From Ilumatobacteraceae bacterium (lineage in GTDB: Bacteria > Actinomycetota > Acidimicrobiia > Acidimicrobiales > Ilumatobacteraceae), in assembly GCA_033344875.1 (NCBI GenBank), contig JAWPMO010000001.1, positions 3,683,595 through 3,747,594 of the forward strand: 64,000 nucleotides of DNA, read 5' to 3'. The position numbers and the translations under genes are program-made. The notes under the pieces were generated by a model. The model made no database searches. It was given only the letters and a program-made list of their open reading frames with translations, and was not told the origin of the DNA. Each line of letters opens with the position of its first letter. The stretch's first letter is position 1. Of the stretch, positions 16,004-24,253 are shown in pieces.

Positions 16004-17506
16004 TCAGACGATCAGGCGCTGCCAGCCGGCGTACCGTTCGCGCACGGCCCCGAGCGGTACTGCCGCAACGGCGACGGCGACGCCAGTCGACGTCACGGCG
16101 AGGGCGTAGCCGGTGTCGGTGGCGGCCGGCCAGACGAATCCGGCGACCCCGAGCCCGACCACGACGTTCAACCATCGCATCGCCCGCACCGCCTCGCCCA
16201 TCGCGATGACGGCGCAGACCGTCACCGCGGCTCCCCCGATGTGGGCGACATCGGCGGCACCGCTTCGGATGTCGACGTCGAACACGGCCGGAGCGAACAG
16301 CAGCCAGATGCCGAGCGCGGTGGACACGAGGAGCCACGGCGTCGCCACGAAGCCCCACGTCGCAGCTCGCAGAGCGGCGACCGGTTCGTCCGGGAACCGG
16401 TGGACCGCCGGTGTGCGCTCATCGGGCTGGCTGTCGTCACCGCTGCCGCCCAACCAGAAGATCGTCCAGACCGAGCCGTTCCGGTCGCCGCGACGCGCGG
16501 AGTCGCGCACGTGCTGACCCATCGCCACGACCTCGTCGATCTCGAGTGGGATCATCGGCAGCATGACTGCGGCCGCGAGGATGCACAGTGTGCACCAGTC
16601 GTGTACGACGACCGGTTGCGACATGACGAGCGCGATGTGCGCGAGTCCGAGTGGGATGACGAGGATCCCGAAGATCGTGACCATCCACGGCATCGTCCGC
16701 CATCGCGCCGGCCCGCCCATGTAGCCCATCAGGAACTCGAAGCTGTAGGCCACCGCTCCCATGCCGGCGTCGGAGACGGGCCACGTGTGTGACATGTCGC
16801 TGTCGAGCACGCGCCCGGTGCCCCCACCGAAACCGAAGAACGGGTCCCAGACCGTGTCGATGTAGCCGAGTTGATATGCGGCGAGGTAGCGGGACACGAG
16901 CAGCCCGACGAAGCCGAGTGCGATGAGGATCCAGCGCTGGTCCCAGCTCGACGGGTTGTAGGTCCACCCTGGCGGGCGAGGTGGCCCCATCTGCATGTAG
17001 CGCGCCATGTTCGGCATGCCCGGGACGAGGATGGTGAGCGCGATCACGCCCAACCCGATGAACGAATCGTTTGCGAAGGCTGCCGCGCTCGGCGACCAGA
17101 ACACGACCGGCGCGAAGACGAGCCACACACCGACGCCGCAGGCTGCCCACCACGTGACCGGACGATTGGGGCGCAGCATCGCCCATCCGAAGCCGACCAA
17201 CAGCGCGCCGCTGACGACGTCGGACCAGGTCATCAGACGAGCCCGCAGGAGATCGTGCGTCCCGTCGGAGAACCAGACGCCGCGTCCACCGCTGGGAACG
17301 GCCCAGATCCGCTCGTCGAGGTATCCCAGCGTGAATGGCGACTGGATCAACCAGATGCCGATCACGATGATCGTCCATGGGATCCAGACCGTCAGGCGGT
17401 GGTGACGTTCCAGCGGGGTTTCGTCCGAGCGTGACGCGTCGGAGCTCCCCAGGTCGCTGTCGCCCTCCACCTGGGCCATCGGACGGGTGACACCGCGACG
17501 GCTCAT
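16004..17506 (-). CDS. Multi-pass membrane protein: SPW repeats flanking a VKOR-like core
   Basis: A 500-residue protein with 10 or more membrane helices. Residues 90-160 match the SPW pattern (TWSDVVSGALLVGFGWAML, VGVWLVFAPVVFWSPSAAA), and residues about 395-500 hold a second SPW-like unit (FVATPWLLVSTALGIWLLFAP). Between them HDWCTLCILAAAVML at residues 302-316 has the CxxC (Cys305, Cys308) and following helix of vitamin K epoxide reductase-type quinone-linked disulfide enzymes. A role in disulfide formation or quinone redox is inferred. The start ATG at 17506 overlaps the MgtC stop (ATGA), so the two are co-translated. Confidence 0.75.
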   Translation of the reverse strand: MSRRGVTRPMAQVEGDSDLGSSDASRSDETPLERHHRLTVWIPWTIIVIGIWLIQSPFTLGYLDERIWAVPSGGRGVWFSDGTHDLLRARLMTWSDVVSGALLVGFGWAMLRPNRPVTWWAACGVGVWLVFAPVVFWSPSAAAFANDSFIGLGVIALTILVPGMPNMARYMQMGPPRPPGWTYNPSSWDQRWILIALGFVGLLVSRYLAAYQLGYIDTVWDPFFGFGGGTGRVLDSDMSHTWPVSDAGMGAVAYSFEFLMGYMGGPARWRTMPWMVTIFGILVIPLGLAHIALVMSQPVVVHDWCTLCILAAAVMLPMIPLEIDEVVAMGQHVRDSARRGDRNGSVWTIFWLGGSGDDSQPDERTPAVHRFPDEPVAALRAATWGFVATPWLLVSTALGIWLLFAPAVFDVDIRSGAADVAHIGGAAVTVCAVIAMGEAVRAMRWLNVVVGLGVAGFVWPAATDTGYALAVTSTGVAVAVAAVPLGAVRERYAGWQRLIV

Positions 17507-18021
17507 GCCGCCTCGTCGCCGGTCCCGGATCGTCGATCCAGCGCTCGTGAGATGGGATGCAGCACGGCCAGCGACCCCAGCGCCAGTGCGGCGACGATGA
17601 GTGCAGGCTGCCACAGCCCGAGCCCGCACGCGACTCCGATTGCCGCTGCGACCCACAGGGACGTCGCCGTGGTCAGACCCGTGACTTCGCCGCGGTGTTT
17701 CACGATCGTGCCGCCGCCGATGAAGCCGACGCCGGCCGCGACGTACGAGGCGATGCGGCTGGGATCGACCTGGATGTTCGGGTCATCGGCATCGATGAAG
17801 TCGTCGAACGAGGCGACGGACACCAGGGCGAACAGCCCTGCTCCCAGCGATAGGAGCATGTGGGTTCGAAGACCGGCCTCGTGGCCCTTGAGGTCGCGCT
17901 CGATGCCCAGCATCCCGCCGAGCAGGCACGCCAGACCCAGCCGGCCCGCCATGTGCCAGAGACCGACGTCCATCAGGGGCTCGGCTGCGCCGCTGAGTCG
18001 AGCGGCGCGAGCCTCGAACAT
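17503..18021 (-). CDS. MgtC/SapB family membrane protein
   Basis: A 172-residue MgtC-type protein. The signature helices are present: LACLLGGMLGIERDLKGHEAGLRTHMLLSLGAGLFAL, here quoted in parts of the family pattern GxxxGxER...G(L/M)RT, then SYVAAGVGFIGGGTIVK and TTATSLWVAAAIGVACG. It lacks the long C-terminal ACT-like domain of Salmonella MgtC. Family members inhibit F-type ATP synthase or aid growth at low magnesium. First in a two-gene unit with the SPW/VKOR protein. The start may be at an internal ATG (residue 17). Confidence 0.88.
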   Translation of the reverse strand: MFEARAARLSGAAEPLMDVGLWHMAGRLGLACLLGGMLGIERDLKGHEAGLRTHMLLSLGAGLFALVSVASFDDFIDADDPNIQVDPSRIASYVAAGVGFIGGGTIVKHRGEVTGLTTATSLWVAAAIGVACGLGLWQPALIVAALALGSLAVLHPISRALDRRSGTGDEAA

Positions 18022-18152
18022 CGCGGCCGTGGCTGCCCGTGCGGACTGCTGTTCGATGGTGGTGACGACAACTCGACTCCCTCGTTTCCTGGGGTTCCTC
18101 GCTCATGCGAACCGAGGCCGCTCAGATCCGACCGACGCGTTCCGGCCGAGTC

Positions 18153-18178
18153 CTTCCCGCGATGGCTCCGCCGTAAAC
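18153..18178 (-). promoter_or_regulatory. Weak SigB/F-type site upstream of mgtC-like gene
   Basis: Minus strand GTTTA, 15 bases, GGGAAG, about 130 bases before the MgtC start. The -35 is good, the -10 imperfect. Confidence 0.25.
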
Positions 18179-18199
18179 CCCGCGCGGGAGCGAGGAGAC

Positions 18200-18703
18200 T
18201 CAGTTGCCCAAGCGTTCGGTGCGGAAGACCTCTTCGTCGTCGACGGTGCCGACGAAAACACCGTCGAGCTCGGTCACCGACGCACCGGGCAACTCGGAGG
18301 TAGCGCCCGTCAACGTCGCGAGGCCACCGGCCTGCGTCACGCCCGTGCAGTCGACCTCCACCGCCGTGACGTCGTCGGCCGCGTCTGCTTCACATGCCAG
18401 GTCGCCGTCGAGCGGATGCCCGGCGCTCTCGAACTGTTGGGCACCCTGGGTGCTCGCGATGTTGCGGGCCGCCAGCTCGATCGTGTCCTCGGCCAGTTCG
18501 TCGGCCGCCTCGCCCACCTCGGACACGACGGATCGCGCGTCGTCTTCGATGGCGTCGCCGTCGTCGCACCCGGCCAGTGCCGCCACCAGCAGCCCGCCCG
18601 CCGCGGCGACCCGCCGGCAGCGTGTCGTGGTTCGGCTACCAGGTGGTCGGCGTGCGGACCGAACGGTGGATGTCGAGTTCCTCTGCGTTGGCTCCATGGA
18701 CAT
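18200..18703 (-). CDS. Hypothetical lipoprotein
   Basis: A 167-residue protein with an Arg-rich start, a hydrophobic stretch and lipobox LAGC near residue 45, so it should be lipid-anchored outside the membrane. After the Cys comes an acidic helix (DDARSVVSEVGEAADELAEDT) and a domain with two further Cys (ACEADAADD..., VDCTGVTQAGG) whose spacing recalls DUF4333-type actinobacterial lipoproteins. Function unknown. The start at 18703 is one of three nearby Met codons. Confidence 0.65.
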   Translation of the reverse strand: MSMEPTQRNSTSTVRSARRPPGSRTTTRCRRVAAAGGLLVAALAGCDDGDAIEDDARSVVSEVGEAADELAEDTIELAARNIASTQGAQQFESAGHPLDGDLACEADAADDVTAVEVDCTGVTQAGGLATLTGATSELPGASVTELDGVFVGTVDDEEVFRTERLGN

Positions 18704-18823
18704 CTCGTTCCCGACATCGGACGCCGGCATACGTGGTCGCGAGGTCGAACGGCTCTGTCGAACCAACTCGTCGCAGCGGGTCGTTGATCGAGATGGACGA
18801 TCGAGATGGTGGATCGAGATGGC

Positions 18824-19195
18824 TCATCGCTCGGCTTCCAGCCCCAGCCGGCACTTGGCCTCGAACCACCAGCTCGAATTCGGCGCGAGTCGGGTGATCT
18901 GGGAGACAGCGATCAGTGTCATGACGAAGCCGGCGAACGGTACGACGATCGGCAGCCGGCCGAGGGCGGCGAATCCGAGCCCTGCGCTCATCGCTGCGAG
19001 GAGGCCCCATGTCCATGTTCTGTTCTGCAGCCTCGTTCGTAGGGTGCCCGCCTGCCGACGTTCACGTATCCGATCTGTGATCTCGTCGAAGCGCCGACGT
19101 TCGTCGTCGGTCAGGGGCGGGGAGCAGTGTTCCCCACGAGGGTCGAACGGTCTGCCAGAGCGGCGAGGGTGACCCGGCTCGTCATGCCGATCCAC
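18824..19195 (-). CDS. DUF3040-like small membrane protein
   Basis: A 123-residue protein. PLTDDERRRFDEITDRI near residue 30 matches the acidic opening helix of DUF3040 proteins (L-x-x-x-E-(R/Q)-R-x-L-x-x-I). Two membrane helices follow (TWGLLAAMSAGLGFAAL and LPIVVPFAGFVMTLIAVS), then a short basic tail. The function of the family is unknown. The start is GTG at 19195 with GGGAG upstream. A SigB/F-type promoter lies 44 bases upstream. Confidence 0.6.
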   Translation of the reverse strand: MDRHDEPGHPRRSGRPFDPRGEHCSPPLTDDERRRFDEITDRIRERRQAGTLRTRLQNRTWTWGLLAAMSAGLGFAALGRLPIVVPFAGFVMTLIAVSQITRLAPNSSWWFEAKCRLGLEAER

Positions 19196-19238
19196 GGCCG
19201 CTCCCGATGGTCGAGTCGGTGACATCCACGGACGATGA

Positions 19239-19264
19239 CTACCCGCTCTGCGCAACTGCCAGAC
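19239..19264 (-). promoter_or_regulatory. Candidate SigB/F-type promoter before the DUF3040-like gene
   Basis: Minus strand GTCTG, 15 bases, GGGTAG; both boxes identical to those of the DUF151 gene. Confidence 0.5.
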
Positions 19265-19415
19265 GCGTGAGGTGACATCGAGACGATCGTGTCGCAGATG
19301 GTGGCCCGGCGCGTGTCGTCGGATGCAGCGCTCATCGGTCGGGGGGCCAGCAACGTGGCCACAAGCGGCAGGAGCGGCGCATTGTGTACCGGAGTTTCGG
19401 GTAGGTGACGTGACG

Positions 19416-20483
19416 ATGACCGCGCTCGACGACATGCTTCGGATCGGCCAGCACATTTGGCTGGATGACATCTCGACGACGATCCTCGACGACGGCACGC
19501 TGGAACGCCTCCGCGACGAGTGTGGGGTGACCGGCGTGACCGCCAACCCGACGATCTTCGATCGGGCGATTGCCGAGGGCGCATACGACGAGTTCATCGT
19601 CGACGCCGAGGGCGACGACCACGAGGTGTTCTGGAATCTTGCGGTACGCGACGTGGGTCGGGCCGCGGACCTGTTCGCAGCGATCAACCGGTCGTCCGGT
19701 GGTCGGACCGGCTATGTGTCGATCGAGCTCTCGCCGCGTCTGGCACGGTCCGCAGTCGACTCGGTCCGCCAGGGCGTCGAACTCAGTGACCGAATCGCCC
19801 GCGACAACGTGATGATCAAGGTGCCGGGCACGGCGGAGGGCATCGACGCGATCGAGGAACTCACGTTCCGAGGCATCAACGTGAACGTCACCCTGCTGTT
19901 CGGGATCAGCCAGTGGCAAGCGGCGCGACGGGCCTACGAGCGTGGCATGCACCGACGTCGCCAAGACGGTCGCTCGATGGGCGTCACGTCGGTGGCCTCG
20001 TTCTTTCTGTCACGCATCGACGCTGCTCTCGACGGTGACCTGCCCGACGAGCTCCGCCATCGCGCCGCCGTACTGTCGGCTGCGGCGGTCCAGGCGGAGT
20101 GGCGGGACGCGAACGAACGTCGGGAGTGGCGCCAACTCGCCGATGACGGCGCACTCCCCCAACAGTTGCTGTGGGCGAGCACGTCGCCGAAGACGGACGA
20201 CCTCGCCGAGACCGACTACGTCGCCCAACTCGTCGCCCCCGACAGCGTTGCGACCCTCAAACGGGAGACGCTCGATACCGCGTGTGGCCTCGAGCGCCTG
20301 GACATCAGCCGCCTCGATGATCTCGATCGCACGTCGATCATGGAGACGCTCAGCACGATCGAGCGCCGAACCCGTCCACTTGTCGAAGTCGCCGACGAAC
20401 TCCAGCGCGACGGCCTCCGGAAGTTCACCGACTCGTTCGACTCCCTCCTCTCCACGATTCGCGAGGTTCGTCGCCAGCGGTGA
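19416..20483 (+). CDS. tal: Transaldolase
   Basis: A 355-residue actinobacterial-type transaldolase. GVTGVTANPTIFDRAI is the first signature, Lys135 in NVMIKVPGT the Schiff-base lysine, and INVNVTLLFG the following strand. It moves a dihydroxyacetone unit between sugar phosphates in the non-oxidative pentose phosphate pathway. It stands alone rather than in the usual tkt-tal-zwf cluster, next to stress genes. GTG at 19410 is an alternative start; ATG 19416 is better spaced from GTAGGTG. A weak SigB/F-like site (GCATT, 15 bases, GGGTAG at 19399) overlaps that Shine-Dalgarno region. Confidence 0.92.
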   Translation: MTALDDMLRIGQHIWLDDISTTILDDGTLERLRDECGVTGVTANPTIFDRAIAEGAYDEFIVDAEGDDHEVFWNLAVRDVGRAADLFAAINRSSGGRTGYVSIELSPRLARSAVDSVRQGVELSDRIARDNVMIKVPGTAEGIDAIEELTFRGINVNVTLLFGISQWQAARRAYERGMHRRRQDGRSMGVTSVASFFLSRIDAALDGDLPDELRHRAAVLSAAAVQAEWRDANERREWRQLADDGALPQQLLWASTSPKTDDLAETDYVAQLVAPDSVATLKRETLDTACGLERLDISRLDDLDRTSIMETLSTIERRTRPLVEVADELQRDGLRKFTDSFDSLLSTIREVRRQR

Positions 20484-20540
20484 CCCTCGCCTCCACGTGT
20501 AGGAGCTGCATCGAACAGGCCGCACGTCCCCCATTCGTTC

Positions 20541-21401
20541 TCAGGCCGAGATGTCGCGCCGCGTGAAGGTGGCGGTGGCCGCAACGATGCTGACCAGCAG
20601 CCAAGCGAGCAGCACCACGACCGCCTGCGTCGCGCCGACGAGATCCGAGACGCCGGGCGCTCCTTCGGCGGTTTCGGCGAAGCTTCCCGCGAGCGAACCG
20701 GCGTTGGTGCCCGGAAGGACCTTCGCCGCTGCCTCGATCAACTCGGACTCGGCAGCGAAGTTGCGCAGCAGGAGCTCGACCACGAAGAGGTAGACCAATC
20801 CGGCGCCGATGACCGTGCCGCCACTACGGGCGATGATTCCGCCTGCCAGTCCGATCCCGGCGCCGACCGCAAGGATCAGCCACGCCGCCGCCAGGCCCCG
20901 CACCAGCTCGACGGCGGGTGGTGGCGAGGCGGAGGCCCCCTCGATGGCGGCGATGGTCAGCGCGCTCGCGGCCCCGGCGACGAACGCGGCGACCGCGAGC
21001 AACACGACGGAAACGACGAGGGTCAATGCCTTTGCCGCGATCATGGTCGTACGCCCACGACCCCAGAGCGCCAGCGACCGGATCGTCCGCCACTGGTACT
21101 CGTTGCCCGAGCTCAACGCGCCGAGCACGAGCGCCAGAGCCAGATAGAACAGGGGGAACCCGCTGATCGCGTTCTCCACGAGGCGTTCCGGGAGGAGCAA
21201 CTCGAGCGGTACGGAATATCCCTCCCCGGGTTCCGCTTCGGCACCGTTGTTCCCGGCGGCCGAGCCGTCGGTCCCGGGCCCGACGAGGTACGGGATGAGG
21301 TATCCGAACACGATCGCCATCACCGCTGCGGCGACGGTCGCCCACCACATCGCCGGTCGACGGAGCAGCTTGCCGAACTCGAACCGGACTGCCTGCTTCA
21401 C
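20541..21401 (-). CDS. ABC transporter permease
   Basis: A 286-residue ABC-2-type permease with about six membrane helices (for example WATVAAAVMAIVFGYLI, AKALTLVVSVVLLAVAAF, VVVLLAWLLVSIVAA). The N-terminal MKQAVRFEFGKLLRRPAMWW is typical of exporters of the NatB/CcmB style. It pairs with the ATPase directly upstream, whose stop overlaps its ATG (ATGA). The substrate is not evident. Confidence 0.85.
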   Translation of the reverse strand: MKQAVRFEFGKLLRRPAMWWATVAAAVMAIVFGYLIPYLVGPGTDGSAAGNNGAEAEPGEGYSVPLELLLPERLVENAISGFPLFYLALALVLGALSSGNEYQWRTIRSLALWGRGRTTMIAAKALTLVVSVVLLAVAAFVAGAASALTIAAIEGASASPPPAVELVRGLAAAWLILAVGAGIGLAGGIIARSGGTVIGAGLVYLFVVELLLRNFAAESELIEAAAKVLPGTNAGSLAGSFAETAEGAPGVSDLVGATQAVVVLLAWLLVSIVAATATFTRRDISA

Positions 21402-22327
21402 GTGGACGTCAACTCCATGTAGGACTCTTCGAGACTGCGCCGGCGCTCGGAGATTGCGAACACATCCACACCCGCCGCCACCAGCGACCGCGTGATCTCC
21501 GGTGCTTGATGCGGTGAGGCGAGGATGACCAGCTCATCGCCGTTCCCGTCGTGTCGTACGTCGACGCCGAGTTCGGCGAGTGCGCGCACCGCCATGTCGA
21601 CCTGGGCCACACGCGCCACGAGTTCGTCGCCATCGCGGCGGCGCAGCTCGTCGAGATCGCCTTGGAACACGAGTTCCCCGTTGCTGAGCACCGCGACTCG
21701 GTCGCACACGCGTTCGATCTCGGTGAGCATGTGACTCGAGACGACGATCGTCCGACCCTGGGCACCGAGTTCTCCGAGCAGCTCGCGGATCTCGACGACG
21801 CCCGACGGGTCGAGCCCGGCGCTCGGTTCGTCGAGGAGCAACAACTCGGGATCGTGGATGAGCGAGCAGGCGACTCCCAGCCGTTGGCGCATGCCCGTCG
21901 AATAGCCGCCCGCAACCCGGTCGGCTGCCTCCCCGAGCCCCACGACGTCGAGCTGGCGGGTGACGGCCTCGTCGTCGGCGCCGACGAGCCGACCGAGCAT
22001 GCTGAGGTTCCGTCGGCCCGAGAGGTAGGGGTAGAGCGCCGGTTCCTCGATCATCGCGCCGACGCGCGTCGGCTGGGCTCCCGGCTCGGCGCCGAGTACC
22101 ACCGCCTCCCCGCTCGACGCCCTGATCAATCCGGCCAGCATCCGCATCGTCGTCGACTTGCCGGAGCCGTTCGGTCCGAGTAGGCCGAAGATCTCACCGG
22201 TGCGAACCTCGAGGTCGATCGACCTGACCGCAGCGTGGTCGCCGAACCGCTTCGTGAGCCCGGACGTCCGGAGAGCGACGTCTTCGCCGCCGTTGGACTC
22301 ATTCGTCACGGGTGCGGGCGACATCAT
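21398..22327 (-). CDS. ABC transporter ATP-binding protein
   Basis: A 309-residue ATPase with Walker A GPNGSGKST, signature YSTGMRQRL (an exporter-type variant of LSGGQ), Walker B LLLLDEP and switch-region SSH. The C-terminal 80 residues form the extra domain seen in NatA/BcrA-type exporters. It should energise the permease encoded next, exporting a small molecule or peptide. Confidence 0.93.
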   Translation of the reverse strand: MMSPAPVTNESNGGEDVALRTSGLTKRFGDHAAVRSIDLEVRTGEIFGLLGPNGSGKSTTMRMLAGLIRASSGEAVVLGAEPGAQPTRVGAMIEEPALYPYLSGRRNLSMLGRLVGADDEAVTRQLDVVGLGEAADRVAGGYSTGMRQRLGVACSLIHDPELLLLDEPSAGLDPSGVVEIRELLGELGAQGRTIVVSSHMLTEIERVCDRVAVLSNGELVFQGDLDELRRRDGDELVARVAQVDMAVRALAELGVDVRHDGNGDELVILASPHQAPEITRSLVAAGVDVFAISERRRSLEESYMELTST

Positions 22328-22541
22328 GGGCGTTGGGCGCAGCGGTGTCGGTCGGTGGTGGCGCGAACATCACGGAATCGGACATGCCGGACAACTACCC
22401 GAGGCGAACGTTCGACATTCGGAGCCGACACGACCGACTGCCGACGCCGTGCATCGACCGCCGGACAAGTTGCCGTTCACGGTTCGTGTCGGGTGTCGCG
22501 GTGGGTTCGGTCGTCTCGATCGAACGAGGTGCACGAGCGAC

Positions 22542-22567
22542 GTGTCGCAAGCACGGTATTCGGGTAC
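22542..22567 (+). promoter_or_regulatory. Weak SigB/F-type site before a small membrane protein
   Basis: GTGTC, 15 bases, GGGTAC, 20 bases before the ATG at 22588. Confidence 0.25.
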
Positions 22568-22587
22568 GAGCGACGGGGAGATCTCGT

Positions 22588-22818
22588 ATGCGCCGTCGAC
22601 ACACCCCCATCAACGAGAGCGCCGACACTCGTCCGCGCTCGTTCCGAACGATCTGCCGCCGCTACACGAGCCGGATGCTCGTGGCCGTCGGTGTCGGCGT
22701 CGGCGTTCTCCTCACAGCGTTCGCCACGTGGTGGCCCCTGACCGCTGCCGTCGTCGCGGTCTTCTTCGTGGTGGCCTCGCTCGCTCGACCGTGGTGCATC
22801 GCGGTGCGCGACTCGTGA
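22588..22818 (+). CDS. Small membrane protein, 76 residues
   Basis: A basic N-terminus of 28 residues precedes two closely spaced hydrophobic segments (MLVAVGVGVGVLLTAFAT and LTAAVVAVFFVVASLA), ending in a short tail. The ATG has GGGGAG seven bases upstream. No family is recognised. Longer in-frame starts exist, but the upstream part is unlike a protein. Confidence 0.55.
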   Translation: MRRRHTPINESADTRPRSFRTICRRYTSRMLVAVGVGVGVLLTAFATWWPLTAAVVAVFFVVASLARPWCIAVRDS

Positions 22819-22863
22819 CTGCAGCCGGCGCGATCGCGGCCGCTGTGCCGGCCACCCGAGCCT

Positions 22864-22889
22864 CCCGCTCGCAGAGTCGGACGAGCGGG
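22864..22889 (+). terminator. Candidate terminator
   Basis: 8-bp perfect inverted repeat CCCGCTCG / CGAGCGGG with a 10-base loop, between convergent genes. Confidence 0.5.
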
Positions 22890-23006
22890 TGAAACCAGCA
22901 GGGCTGGCAGATGGGCCGTCGCCGCGGCCCGTGCTCGTCCGGGTGCCGCCGGCGCCGGGATCTGTCATCACCCGCCTCCGTCGCCCGTCACGGAATTCTC
23001 GAGGGT

Positions 23007-24092
23007 TCAGTGCCTGTCGGTGCGACGCCAGTAGCCGGTCATCGACACGGCGGTGGCCGGCATGCGGAGTTCGTGGCGGAGGTACTTGCGCACGGCGGTG
23101 ATCTGCCGGGACTCGGCGGCGCCGAATGCGACGAGTTCCGCTCCGTCGGTGACCGTGGCGCGCACCTCGTCGAGGAGCCGGGCCCCGGTGCCGGGCGCGG
23201 CTCCGCCGCGGTGCAGCCACGTGACGTCGACATCGCTGCGGGTGAAGGTGATTTCGTGGTCGGCGTCGATCGTCTCGGCGATCACTCGTACGGGGGCGGT
23301 GGGTGGTAGCTCGTCGATCAGCGCGGCAACGGCGGCCAGACCGCTCTCGTCGACGACGAATAGGTGCGGTCGTGCGTCGTGGGTCGCACCGAAGCCCTCG
23401 CGAGGCCCCCAACATGCGACGCGGTCGCCGACCTGGCAACGGGCCGCCCACCCGCCGACGCCGCCCTCGTGTCGGTGCAGCACCGCCCAGAGCGTCAGTC
23501 GATGCCGGCCGGGGTCCCACGCTCGCACGGTGTAGTACGCCGCGAGCGGAGCGGTGTCGGGGTCGGCGTCCCGGAGGTCGACCATCGAGTAGCCGTCGGG
23601 GATCTCCGGACCGCCCCGTCGCGGCACCATGAGGTACACGAACTGGTCGCCGCCGACGGAGGGGAAGTCGCTCAACCCGCCGGCGAGCACGATCTCGCGC
23701 AGGTTCGGAGTCAGGTCGCGAACCTCGACGACCCCGGTCACGAACGTGGCGAGACCCGCCACCGCGGCCAGCTCGCGTTCCACGCTGGTCAGCGGGACCG
23801 CGGTGCCGGCCGCGGCTCGGGCCCGGGTGATCGTCGCCATGACCTGGGCGCGAACGTCGTCCACCGTGGTCGCAACCGCCTCGAAACCGATCTGCGACCG
23901 CGACCGCCGTCCGTCGACGACCACGTCGAGATCGATCCCGGCAGCATCGACGGCGACGATCTCGGCATCGACGACGGCCGCCCAGCCGCCCAGGTGTCGG
24001 GCGACGAACAGCACGGTGTCGGCATGGTTGGCGTTGAAGTGCTCGATCGTGAGGTCGAGCGCAGCGGCAACGTCCGGTGCCAGCGCGGTCAC
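23007..24092 (-). CDS. DUF2470-siderophore-interacting (SIP) fusion protein
   Basis: A 361-residue two-domain protein. Residues about 1-90 form a DUF2470 domain (EHFNANHADTVLFVARHLGG), the domain found at the end of HugZ heme-utilisation proteins. Residues 115-361 form an FAD-binding SIP/ViuB reductase: FVTGVVEVRDLTPNLREIVL, YYTVRAWDP (FAD-binding RxYTxR-like), GDRVACWGPREGF and LVVDESGLAAVAALI. SIP proteins reduce ferric siderophores in the cytoplasm. The GTG start at 24092 overlaps the stop of the small Cys protein (GTGA). It is last in a four-gene leftward iron operon. Confidence 0.85.
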   Translation of the reverse strand: MTALAPDVAAALDLTIEHFNANHADTVLFVARHLGGWAAVVDAEIVAVDAAGIDLDVVVDGRRSRSQIGFEAVATTVDDVRAQVMATITRARAAAGTAVPLTSVERELAAVAGLATFVTGVVEVRDLTPNLREIVLAGGLSDFPSVGGDQFVYLMVPRRGGPEIPDGYSMVDLRDADPDTAPLAAYYTVRAWDPGRHRLTLWAVLHRHEGGVGGWAARCQVGDRVACWGPREGFGATHDARPHLFVVDESGLAAVAALIDELPPTAPVRVIAETIDADHEITFTRSDVDVTWLHRGGAAPGTGARLLDEVRATVTDGAELVAFGAAESRQITAVRKYLRHELRMPATAVSMTGYWRRTDRH

Positions 24093-24253
24093 CCGGTCAC
24101 CGCCCGGGTCACGCTCGCCGGCTCGAACGGCCGGCAGGCACACGGCAGCCGAACGCCGATGACGAGCGTCGTCCCGCTCCCGTCGCACATCGAGCAGGTC
24201 ACGACCCCGAACGCTCGTTCCGCGACCGAGCCCCACGGGAGCGGGTCCACCAT
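24089..24253 (-). CDS. Small cysteine-motif protein in iron operon
   Basis: A 54-residue frame tied to its neighbours at both ends: its ATG overlaps the stop of the binding lipoprotein (TGATG) and its TGA overlaps the GTG of the SIP gene (GTGA). The product has CSMCDGSGTT and, 12 residues on, PCACRP, giving a CxxC...CxC set able to bind zinc or an Fe-S/iron ion. No family is recognised. The double coupling strongly suggests a real gene working with iron uptake. Confidence 0.6.
   Translation of the reverse strand: MVDPLPWGSVAERAFGVVTCSMCDGSGTTLVIGVRLPCACRPFEPASVTRAVTG

Noticed and set aside
22889-23101. Small frame on the plus strand after the terminator
   Set aside because: It runs antisense into the SIP gene and has no translation signal or recognisable product.
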